Shown: in pieces, positions 14,343-20,890 of the stretch
Layout of the letters: each line of letters begins with the position of its first letter
Position numbering within the stretch: the first letter of the stretch is position 1
NCBI GenBank assembly: GCA_964576365.1
Contig: CAZNUT010000023.1
Location: 1-21,961, forward strand
DNA from: CAZMJG01 sp964576365
Lineage (GTDB): Bacteria > Patescibacteriota > Microgenomatia > UBA1406 > GWC2-37-13
Length of the DNA: 21,961 nt
Direction: 5' to 3'
Made by a program: the position numbers and the translations under genes
The notes under the pieces: generated by a model
Told to the model about the DNA's origin: nothing
The model's database searches: none
What the model saw: only the letters and a program-made list of their open reading frames with translations

Positions 14343-14630
14343 ATGGCAAGTACAGGTGCCAGACTCGCAGAACAGATTGAAAACTTAAGTGCGTTCTTGA
14401 AAAATGAACGCAATCCACATAGATTAGTGCAAGTTGAAGGGATGCTGTCCGATGCGAGCACATATCTACAAGAAGCAGGGCTAGTTATCACGGGGCGTAT
14501 TGATGACCAAGCCATACAAGAGAATACATTTACGAATGCAGAAAGAATATTACATCATTTTCAAGAACTGGGTATAGATCCTTTTGCCGTGCCGGATGCG
14601 ACAGACACATCCGATATTTTTACGAAATAG
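14343..14630 (+). CDS. Small orphan soluble helical protein
   Basis: I do not recognise this 95-residue protein. It has no signal peptide or membrane segment and no cysteine. Two long stretches look helical: ARLAEQIENLSAFLKNE near the N-terminus and QAIQENTFTNAERILHHFQE near residue 57. The acidic C-terminal tail (DATDTSDIF) is probably flexible. It stands alone between tRNA-Gly and a repeat element. The start has TATTAT five bases upstream. Small size and lack of relatives leave a modest chance that it is not a gene, but codon composition reads as coding. Confidence 0.65.
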   Translation: MASTGARLAEQIENLSAFLKNERNPHRLVQVEGMLSDASTYLQEAGLVITGRIDDQAIQENTFTNAERILHHFQELGIDPFAVPDATDTSDIFTK

Positions 14631-14665
14631 ATTGTTTAGTTTTTAATCACATTTAGGGTTTAATT

Positions 14666-14769
14666 CCCCGTTGCTTGCAACGAGATCCCGAATTCTCGAC
14701 TCTGTCGAGGATGCTCGATAACAATCGGCACAAGTTCGGGATGACGGATACCCCGAGGCTTGCCTCGAG
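14666..14769. repeat. Palindromic element with two matching flanking hairpins (copy C)
   Basis: The left hairpin CCCCG-TT-GCTTGC-AA-CGAG (14666-14684) and the right hairpin CCCCG-AG-GCTTGC-CT-CGAG (14751-14769) are the same except for two paired positions, which change together and keep the stem. Between them ATCCCGAA (14685-14692) pairs with TTCGGGAT (14735-14742), enclosing CTCGAC-TCT-GTCGAG. The element ends six bases before the flippase stop and may also terminate transcription from both sides. Confidence 0.7.
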
Positions 14770-14774
14770 GAGAA

Positions 14775-16055
14775 TCATTCTTCAATCTTTTTATACTCCT
14801 GCCAGCTTGCGTAGAGTTGCATCGCTGTCGCTACTAAAAATGCCCAGAAGATCGCTTTTGGCGGTCCATAAATACCTTCAGTTGGTATCAGATAATAACT
14901 CCCTATCGTGATCGTAAGAAAAAACAGAATATTGGAGTATAAAATATAGCGTGGTTTACGCACTGTATAGAGAAGAAACAAAGTCGGAATACTGCCAAGA
15001 GCGATCAGAATACTTGCGAGAGCCAGAGCGCGTGTAGCTCCTGCAGTACTTGCGAATTTGTTTGTAAATACCAGTTGAAACGCGATATCTGGTGTCAGTG
15101 CTACAAGAAGAAGTATGCCAGTCGGAATCAGCATATAGGCGCAGGCTTTTTTGAGTTGTTGTTTGATCTCACTTTTGGTTTTCATCGTGGCAAATCGAGG
15201 TGATAAAACCTGCGTAATACTGACGATAGAAGCCATGATAGTGAGAATGACTTTTTGTGCAAGTCCATAATCCCCGACCAGTTCTTTCATTTTGAAAAAA
15301 GACATGAGAAAAAGATCCATACGCAGTCCCAGATTGTAAAACTGAGATGCGAGAAAATAAGTGGCAGTATACCTGAAGCGGAATTCGGAGCGTTCTATGG
15401 GTGTTTTGTGTATGATGGGGATGAGATCATAATTGCGTTTCAAAATGAGGAGAAAAAAGATGAGAGGTCCTATGATGCCAAAGACAAAAATCACTAAGCC
15501 TACAGATATGTGATTGGTAAAAAACAAAACAAGGATGATGACTGTCTTTATGATGTTTGCGATATTGTTGTAGACATTAGCCCGCATAAATTGATGCGCT
15601 GCAAGCAAAATATTGCTCAAAAAGTTTTGCCAGATATAAAGCAGCACAGAGATAACTGTAAGATTCAACACCCATCGGGGTGCCTCGGTATGAAAAAATA
15701 CCCTGTCAAGAAAGGGAAAGGTAAACAGAAAAAACGTGATAAAAATGAGTGCAAAAACACTCTGGTAGTAAAAGGTGCTTTTGATAAAACGATATAAATT
15801 TGTGTCCCGGCGTGCGTACAGGTCGGGCACGCATGAGTAGATTGTTGCGGTAGTCCCGAAATCAAGTACATTCGCAAGTACATATGAAATACCCAGTAGC
15901 ACGCTCAAAACTCCATAATCCTCTCTTCCCATAGCCCGAGTGAGTATGAGGACAAAAAGAACAGTAAATACGATGGAAAGGTAGTTGCCGATTGTATTGA
16001 CAATGATATTCCGGCTTGTTGGTTCAAGAAGAAAACTGAGAAGTCTCTTGCGCAT
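14775..16055 (-). CDS. Wzx-like polysaccharide flippase (MOP superfamily)
   Basis: The 426-residue protein has about twelve membrane helices and no large soluble domain, as in O-antigen and teichuronic-acid flippases, which move polyprenyl-linked glycan units to the outer face of the membrane. The opening NIIVNTIGNYLSIVFTVLFVLILTRAMGREDYGVLSVLLGISYVLANVLDFGTTATI is typical of this family: a long first helix pair, then the conserved GREDYG and a following DFG. Cytoplasmic and periplasmic loops are short and basic. TATAAT lies six bases before the ATG and is preceded by TGC (extended -10). It ends six bases from a repeat element. The GT2 gene upstream on the other strand and the DedA protein would fit the same glycan pathway. 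The glycan is unknown. Confidence 0.88.
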   Translation of the reverse strand: MRKRLLSFLLEPTSRNIIVNTIGNYLSIVFTVLFVLILTRAMGREDYGVLSVLLGISYVLANVLDFGTTATIYSCVPDLYARRDTNLYRFIKSTFYYQSVFALIFITFFLFTFPFLDRVFFHTEAPRWVLNLTVISVLLYIWQNFLSNILLAAHQFMRANVYNNIANIIKTVIILVLFFTNHISVGLVIFVFGIIGPLIFFLLILKRNYDLIPIIHKTPIERSEFRFRYTATYFLASQFYNLGLRMDLFLMSFFKMKELVGDYGLAQKVILTIMASIVSITQVLSPRFATMKTKSEIKQQLKKACAYMLIPTGILLLVALTPDIAFQLVFTNKFASTAGATRALALASILIALGSIPTLFLLYTVRKPRYILYSNILFFLTITIGSYYLIPTEGIYGPPKAIFWAFLVATAMQLYASWQEYKKIEE

Positions 16056-16061
16056 CTCATC

Positions 16062-16070
16062 ATTATAGCA
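16062..16070 (-). promoter_or_regulatory. Extended -10 promoter of the flippase gene
   Basis: On the minus strand TGC is followed by TATAAT (16067-16062), six bases and the ATG. It is one of the cleanest candidate leaderless promoters in the window. Confidence 0.55.
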
Positions 16071-16074
16071 GCTA

Positions 16075-16160
16075 GTCAGTTTATAAAGTTCATCAGGTTT
16101 GTCAAGTTTATCAAGTTTATAAAGTAGCTTATTAGCCCTGCCTGCCTGTGGCGGGAGGAG
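16075..16160. repeat. Degenerate short tandem repeats and a CCTGCC palindrome
   Basis: The gap between the flippase and NagB genes holds imperfect repeats of AGTTTATAAAGT and CAAGTTTAT, then CCTGCCTGCCTGTGGCGGG (from about 16139), in which CCTGCC can pair with GGCGGG with one wobble. Similar AGTTTAT-rich sequence occurs near 7975 and 19187. No gene is present. Confidence 0.45.
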
Positions 16161-16210
16161 AGATTCAGCACGACGAAAGTATATCTTTTTTTCTGAGTAG
16201 CGGGCGCTGT

Positions 16211-16963
16211 CTACATATTAGACATATCTGTATATATCTTTGTATTTTTATGCTGCAGGAGAAAGCTTGCGGGGATATTTTCTGTCGGTTCTACAAGATT
16301 CAAAAGTCTGGTCATGATTTCCCGTTTGCTTTCGCCAAGTGCGATGAGTACGATCTCACGAGCTTCGAGGATGGTGCCGATGCCCATTGAGATCGCGTGT
16401 GTGGGGACTTTGGATATATCGCCTGCAAAAAATTTATCTGCGTTTACCTTACGTGTTTCTTCATTGATCGACACCACGCGGGTACGGCTGTCTCCTCTGC
16501 TCCCTGGTTCATTAAATGCGATATGACCATTGGTACCGATGCCAAGTATTTGCAAGTCTATACCGCCATTTTTTTGTATTGCGTGTTCGTATGTCTTGCA
16601 TTCTTCATCAGGATTTTGAGTGGAAGTGTCGGGTATGTGGGTATGCTCGAGTTTAAATGTCGGATTCAGTTTCTGAAGAGGCAGCCAGAAATTGGTCATC
16701 ATCTCGGCATGGTAGCTGTTGGGATGATGTTGGGTGAGACCGATGTATTCGTCCAAATTAAAGGTGTAAAAGCCGCTTAGATCTAGTCCTGAGGCGCCAA
16801 GAAGTGGCACCAGCTCGCGATAGATACCAAGGGGTGTAGAGCCGGTTGCAAGACCGAGAGTGAATGGTCTGTTTTGATGGAGATTTGATTTTATTCTGTC
16901 AAATATGTACCGGGCGACTGTAGTGTTGAGTTTGGTGGTATCTGCGATATGGACTATTTGCAT
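16211..16963 (-). CDS. nagB: Glucosamine-6-phosphate deaminase
   Basis: Converts glucosamine-6-phosphate to fructose-6-phosphate and ammonia, linking amino-sugar turnover to glycolysis. The 250-residue length fits the short form found in Gram-positive bacteria. Landmarks are GLATGSTPLGIY (residues 37-48, phosphate loop), NLDEY (69-73, with the general-base Asp 71), and GIGTNGHIAFNEPGS (141-155), which holds the catalytic His 147 and Glu 152. The Asn in place of Asp before GH also occurs in B. subtilis NagB, as I recall. The C-terminal lid is short and the allosteric GlcNAc6P site of E. coli NagB is not evident, so the enzyme is probably not allosteric. TATAAT lies five bases before the ATG, immediately after the terminator of the preceding gene. 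Confidence 0.95.
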   Translation of the reverse strand: MQIVHIADTTKLNTTVARYIFDRIKSNLHQNRPFTLGLATGSTPLGIYRELVPLLGASGLDLSGFYTFNLDEYIGLTQHHPNSYHAEMMTNFWLPLQKLNPTFKLEHTHIPDTSTQNPDEECKTYEHAIQKNGGIDLQILGIGTNGHIAFNEPGSRGDSRTRVVSINEETRKVNADKFFAGDISKVPTHAISMGIGTILEAREIVLIALGESKREIMTRLLNLVEPTENIPASFLLQHKNTKIYTDMSNM

Positions 16964-16968
16964 GGGAT

Positions 16969-16974
16969 ATTATA
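16969..16974 (-). promoter_or_regulatory. -10 box of nagB
   Basis: TATAAT on the minus strand is followed by five bases and the ATG. It begins one or two bases after the T tract of the upstream terminator, so terminator and promoter are packed end to end. Confidence 0.55.
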
Positions 16975-16975
16975 C

Positions 16976-17019
16976 AAAAAAATCCCGCCGCGTCTGGGAT
17001 CTCACCATCCGGGCGGGAT
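16976..17019 (-). terminator. Intrinsic terminator of the 17033-17551 gene
   Basis: On the minus strand ATCCCGCC pairs with GGCGGGAT (17019-17012 and 16989-16982), with an inner GGAT/ATCC hairpin, followed by seven T residues. It lies 14 bases after the stop codon. Confidence 0.8.
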
Positions 17020-17032
17020 AGACAGTAATGGA

Positions 17033-17551
17033 TTATTTTTTTAACTCGGACTCTATAAACTCTTCTAAAGTTCCAAAGCGTTGTTCGGCAAACCATGCTC
17101 TATTATATTTATTAATAGCGGCAGAAACTTTAGCTTGTTGTTGTTCCTGAGCTACGCGTTGGTTGATGGCGTTATTTGCTACTTGAGCATATTCAGAATC
17201 TGATCCATAAGTGGCATCGACAACTTGTTTGATTATTGCTTGTCTTATTGAGAGAGGTTTCCCATCCATATCACATAATTGTTTATGAGTTCTGTGATCA
17301 ATCGTCCCCGCTAATAATGCATCATGTGCCACGCCATCTAGATTTGCCATTTGGATATCTTGTTTTCTAAAACTATCATAAAGTCGCACTGTTGCTTTTA
17401 AATCTTCTAATTCCCGTTTTGTCATTTTTGCGCCATTAAACTCGAATCCATCAGTCCCGCCGGTATTTAACATGTGGGCACCTTCATAACCAGGCACGAC
17501 ACCCATGATGCCGGATTGAGAAACTACCTCAGGCATATATTCTCTATTCAT
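17033..17551 (-). CDS. Orphan 172-residue protein
   Basis: I do not recognise this protein. It has no signal peptide or membrane helix. The N-terminal 40 residues are Gly-rich (SGIMGVVPGYEGAH, MLNTGGTDG); from residue 43 on it looks mostly helical, with TKRELEDLKATVRLYDSF and a Gln-rich helix (NQRVAQEQQQAKVSAAI). The C-terminal AEQRFGTLEEFIESELKK is amphipathic. It has its own promoter candidates and a strong terminator, so it forms a monocistronic unit between nagB and the glycoside hydrolase. The only Cys is in QLCDMDG. The clean transcription signals make a real gene likely even though its function is unknown. Confidence 0.75.
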   Translation of the reverse strand: MNREYMPEVVSQSGIMGVVPGYEGAHMLNTGGTDGFEFNGAKMTKRELEDLKATVRLYDSFRKQDIQMANLDGVAHDALLAGTIDHRTHKQLCDMDGKPLSIRQAIIKQVVDATYGSDSEYAQVANNAINQRVAQEQQQAKVSAAINKYNRAWFAEQRFGTLEEFIESELKK

Positions 17552-17597
17552 ATGATTATTTTAAAATTTATAATTTTTAAAATCTCATTGATTTCGT

Positions 17598-17626
17598 ATC
17601 ATACACCTCTGATGTGTAAAATGCAA
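17598..17626 (-). promoter_or_regulatory. Promoter candidate for the 17033-17551 gene
   Basis: On the minus strand TTGCAT (17626-17621), a 17-base spacer and TATGAT (17603-17598) form a sigma-70-like pair, giving a leader of about 40 bases. A second candidate, TAAAAT at 17563-17558, lies exactly six bases before the ATG and would give a leaderless transcript. Confidence 0.4.
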
Positions 17627-17777
17627 TGGATTTTTTTAATGAAATTGGTAGATGTTAATCATCTATAGTCCAGTCAACAGTGATTTCGTGTTCCGGTTGA
17701 AAGTGAGGGTTGAGAGATGTCGAGTAGCTGAGTGGATGTGTAGCTCCTTGACCAGCCAAAGAGCTGGCGTTTCTGCA

Positions 17778-18989
17778 TCACTCTCTCACTGCTTTGTATG
17801 CTGCGATATACATCGCCATGTTCCACGACTGACGCGGTACGCCAAGCGGTGTGCCATGCTGACCATGGAGATATTCATTAAATTCCCAGTCATTTATGGC
17901 ATTTGCACCAGCTAGCTTCTCAAGCTCCGCTTCGGCACGTTTTTTATCATACTTCGCAAGCCACTTCACCCAGAAGCCACCGATGTACGGCCAGATGCCA
18001 GCATTGTGATATTGCCATGGATAATTCTGTCGACCTTTGGACATATACGGGCGCCAATCGGGTTCACCGGGGTAGATAGGTGGATATAATACTTTGATGG
18101 GGTATGGGAGATTTACCCCTGCGCGGAAAATCTCTTCGGTGATGAGTTTGGCTTTTTTCTCATCCGCAAGGCCTACAAGGCAGGCAAGAATATTGCCGTA
18201 TACTTCAAAGCGCATCTCAAAGCTGCGGTGCGACGAATATCCAAGATAGTACGGGAGGTAGACTGCCTGCGAGTTGGAGTACTCGATCATGGTGGTCGCG
18301 TAGACCTGTTTTTTGGTGTATTCATTTTGAGGTACATAGTTACCTCCCCGGTCATCAGATTTGTGTACCCAAAGCAATGTATTCACCCCTTCATAAATCT
18401 GATTTTTCAGCTCTTCAAGGTCGGTTCTTTTTTCCACTTCGATGCGAAGCTTCACGAGCCAGTACCAGAGTGCGTTGGGGTACAATACTGTCCCCTGCCG
18501 TGGCATCTCATCGTCCCAGCCGGCTGCCTCGCCCTGTTCGAGCAGACTGTCATTATTCGTGTCCTGGTAGGTGAGCCAGGTAAAAGCTTTTTCGATATTG
18601 GATTTGTATTTTTCATAAAACGCTGTGTCTCCGGTTTTTTTGATGTATTCGAGCATACCTATGCTCCACCAGAGCGTGCCGTCTATAGTCCCTGGCATCC
18701 ACCAGTGGATAAGATTTTTTTCGGGTTCATAGTTTTGAGGGAATTGTCCGCGGGTAGATTGTGCTGGTATGAGATTTTCAAGAGATTTTTTGGCAAGCTG
18801 GATAAGCTCTTCATTATCTGAGGCGAGCATCCCGATGGTGCAGGTACCGATGTCACGCGGAAAAAGTGAGGCGTATGTCCCCTTCTCCATGTCGCCTGTG
18901 ACGGCTGCAGCTGCCATGCCGTAGGATGTCTGGTTTTTCAAGAGGAGTTCAAGTGCTTTTTGATAAGCGGTGTCTGAGAGTGTGGACAT
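17778..18989 (-). CDS. (alpha/alpha)6-barrel glycoside hydrolase, GH15/GH100-like
   Basis: The 403-residue protein has no signal peptide, so it acts inside the cell. FPRD (residues 43-46), then HWWMPGTIDGTLWWSIGMLEY and EAAGWDDEMPRQGTVLYPNALWYW (from 154) match the pattern shared by GH15 glucoamylase-like and GH100 neutral-invertase-like (alpha/alpha)6 enzymes. In the second motif Asp 159 or 160 is the likely acid catalyst. The C-terminal NEYLHGQHGTPLGVPRQSWNMAMYI fits the closing region of these families, with a candidate base Glu in FNEYLHG. Substrates in these families include sucrose, glycogen-like glucans, glucosylglycerate and mannosylglycerate; I cannot choose among them. It is followed upstream by a repeat-filled gap and then the GT4-type gene on the same strand. 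Confidence 0.82.
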   Translation of the reverse strand: MSTLSDTAYQKALELLLKNQTSYGMAAAAVTGDMEKGTYASLFPRDIGTCTIGMLASDNEELIQLAKKSLENLIPAQSTRGQFPQNYEPEKNLIHWWMPGTIDGTLWWSIGMLEYIKKTGDTAFYEKYKSNIEKAFTWLTYQDTNNDSLLEQGEAAGWDDEMPRQGTVLYPNALWYWLVKLRIEVEKRTDLEELKNQIYEGVNTLLWVHKSDDRGGNYVPQNEYTKKQVYATTMIEYSNSQAVYLPYYLGYSSHRSFEMRFEVYGNILACLVGLADEKKAKLITEEIFRAGVNLPYPIKVLYPPIYPGEPDWRPYMSKGRQNYPWQYHNAGIWPYIGGFWVKWLAKYDKKRAEAELEKLAGANAINDWEFNEYLHGQHGTPLGVPRQSWNMAMYIAAYKAVRE

Positions 18990-19028
18990 GGAATAGTTAC
19001 AATGTTTAATGACGAATGACTAGAACTA

Positions 19029-19155
19029 ATCTCTAAACCCATAGCTTTAAGTCATCCTGAGGCTTTAGCCGAAGGATCCAGATATTCATAAAGTTAATCC
19101 TGGATTCTTCGCATCACTATGCACTGCTCAGAATGACATAGGGAGATTTAGAGAT
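19029..19155. repeat. 127-bp palindromic intergenic element (copy D)
   Basis: Outer inverted repeat ATCTCTAAA (19029-19037) with TTTAGAGAT (19147-19155). Inside, GTCATCCTGAG (19051-19061) pairs imperfectly with CTCAGAATGAC (19127-19137), and ATCCAG (19076-19081) pairs with CTGGAT (19100-19105). It has the same core and size as the copy at 8069-8197. It occupies most of the 265-base gap between the glycoside hydrolase and the GT4-type gene. Confidence 0.7.
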
Positions 19156-19185
19156 GACTTCTAAATGATAGCATTCTTTTGTCTG

Positions 19186-19214
19186 AGTTTATAGTTTATT
19201 GTCAACTATAAACT
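19186..19214. terminator. 11-bp inverted repeat downstream of the GT4-type gene
   Basis: AGTTTATAGTT and AACTATAAACT flank a seven-base loop. It lies about 40 bases after the stop of the minus-strand GT4-type gene. It is AT-rich and has no T tract, so it may be a processing or termination hairpin or part of the AGTTTAT repeats. Confidence 0.4.
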
Positions 19215-19254
19215 ATCACAAGTGCAATTTACATATTTGCTATGTTCCCACCTC

Positions 19255-20736
19255 TCAATAATATCGTTTACTATCAAAAAAGTCTGGATATCGTGATTTT
19301 AGTTCATTATGCTGTTTTACCATCACTGTGTGAGGGCTAAATTGTTTTGAAGGTCCTACAGCAGCCGCTGATAATTCGGCTCTGACTTTTGGATCACAAA
19401 TCTCGTTGAGAGCTTTTATCACACTCTCAGGATTATATATATCACACATAATGGCTGTTCCTTCAGGATGAACTCCTTTATCAGCGTGTCCAGACGCATT
19501 GCTTGAAAGTACCTCGGGCATACCACCAGCCATTCCTTCAACTTCAGCCATGCCAAGCGTTTCATCCGGTCCCAAATATACCAATCCTCCATTAAATACA
19601 GGATAAATATTTTTAAACGGTATAGAGCCCATGTGGATCATAATGTCTTTCTGCACCCATGCTGGAGCTGCTGCGATATTTTCTCTTATTTTAGCCTCGA
19701 CCCGATCATTACCATCTTTTTCATTTTTGCCACCAACAATCAACAATCTAGAATGTGATGAATCTTGCTCACCTAATTGTCTACGTTGTTCAATATATCT
19801 ATCTACGAGGACATCCAATCCTTTTTCTTTCCATTCAAGACGATATACTCCTCCAATGATGGGTGGTCCGTCAGGGTCTATGCCGTATTTGGCAAGTGGC
19901 CCTTTTGTAAGCGCTTTTCGTCTCAGACTTTCCTTGTAATCCGGATCAGGAGAAAATTCATCTGTTTCAATAACGAGAGGTAAGACGATTGATTTTGCGA
20001 GAAATTCTTCCTTTGTCCATCCATTTACACCATCATGCGCAGCTGCGGCTTCTTGTCTGCCTGTCTCTGTAGCAAAATATACAAGATCAAAATTGCGATA
20101 ATTTGCTTCTTCACGACTCATTTGAAAGTCCGTATATGGTTTTTTATTTGCTTCATAGTATGTTGGATCTTTTGCACGGACTGATACCTGATCTGTGGCA
20201 TGTCCTCTGTAGGTTGTTACCACATCTACTCCTTTTGCACGAATTTTATCCAGGAATTCGTGAGCTACTCCTGAGTGCCAGAATTGACCAGCTAAATGTA
20301 GTCGATCTACCCCTTTTGTCATGTGTGCAAGTTGCATATCTACCCATTCTGGATCATATTGATATGCTTTATATAACAATTCGTAGTTCATCATTACGCC
20401 TTTACTTACGGGGTAGCGAGGAATAGGATACATGAATAGCTCGTATGGCAGTTCTTGTTCAGGTTGAAACCCTCCTTGTAATTCAAGAGGGTCTGGGGTA
20501 TTAAACGCAGCTCGAACTTTCCATACATCTCCTAATTCTTTTTGCATCATCGGTGATCCATATGTGCCATAGGCCATGATCGTCGACTGTGAATCTTTAC
20601 CAGCGCCTCCTATGTTGCCGGCCATCCCTAGTTGAGTACGCAGTGTATCGTTATCAAATATTTCAGGTATGAAGCCGGCTCCATGCTCATGATTGAGCAT
20701 GAGGTCGTGAAGATATGTAAATTTATCTTTGGCCAT
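19255..20736 (-). CDS. Divergent GT4-type (GT-B fold) glycosyltransferase
   Basis: The 493-residue protein has no membrane helix. Its C-terminal half carries GT-B landmarks: GGVYRLEWKEKGLDVLVDRY (from residue 295), the variant of the usual G-R-x3-KG donor-site opening; LLIVGG (331-336); and ETLGMAEVEGMAGGMPEV (from 392), which holds the E-x7-E motif (E392 and E400) that binds the donor sugar-nucleotide in GT4 enzymes. The N-terminal half is unusually divergent: it lacks a clear Gly-rich acceptor loop at the very start, but QFWHSGVAHEFLDKIRAKGVDVVTTYRGHA looks like the acceptor-domain His/Arg region. It has its own promoter and follows the terminator of the PIG-L-like gene. Pairing with a deacetylase recalls MshA/MshB and BshA/BshB, but donor and acceptor are unknown. 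Confidence 0.75.
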   Translation of the reverse strand: MAKDKFTYLHDLMLNHEHGAGFIPEIFDNDTLRTQLGMAGNIGGAGKDSQSTIMAYGTYGSPMMQKELGDVWKVRAAFNTPDPLELQGGFQPEQELPYELFMYPIPRYPVSKGVMMNYELLYKAYQYDPEWVDMQLAHMTKGVDRLHLAGQFWHSGVAHEFLDKIRAKGVDVVTTYRGHATDQVSVRAKDPTYYEANKKPYTDFQMSREEANYRNFDLVYFATETGRQEAAAAHDGVNGWTKEEFLAKSIVLPLVIETDEFSPDPDYKESLRRKALTKGPLAKYGIDPDGPPIIGGVYRLEWKEKGLDVLVDRYIEQRRQLGEQDSSHSRLLIVGGKNEKDGNDRVEAKIRENIAAAPAWVQKDIMIHMGSIPFKNIYPVFNGGLVYLGPDETLGMAEVEGMAGGMPEVLSSNASGHADKGVHPEGTAIMCDIYNPESVIKALNEICDPKVRAELSAAAVGPSKQFSPHTVMVKQHNELKSRYPDFFDSKRYY

Positions 20737-20765
20737 AAAGAGTTAAATTTCTAAATAGTTTTCAT

Positions 20766-20793
20766 ATCATATCATACATTTTTATGTGTACAA
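20766..20793 (-). promoter_or_regulatory. Promoter candidate of the GT4-type gene
   Basis: On the minus strand TTGTAC (20793-20788), a 16-base spacer and TATGAT (20771-20766) form a sigma-70-like pair; a second TATGAT overlaps five bases upstream. The leader would be about 25-30 bases, without a Shine-Dalgarno motif. Confidence 0.4.
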
Positions 20794-20827
20794 GATATTC
20801 ATTACTATAGGTATTTATTTTATACAT

Positions 20828-20860
20828 AAAAAAACTGCGGCCTTGCGACCGCAGTTTTTG
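20828..20860. terminator. Strong bidirectional intrinsic terminator
   Basis: AAAAACTGCGG pairs with CCGCAGTTTTT (11 bp) around an eight-base loop, with further A residues on the left. On the minus strand the T tract follows the stem, so it ends the PIG-L-like transcript about 30 bases after its stop codon. Confidence 0.9.
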
Positions 20861-20890
20861 ATTTACCATGTAAACGACTGTTTGGAAACT

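Noticed and set aside
17627..17777. Possible small gene in the gap before the glycoside hydrolase end
   Set aside because: The plus-strand frame there runs into the hydrolase gene on the other strand and shows no recognisable features; the gap itself is short and contains the promoter of the 17033-17551 gene.
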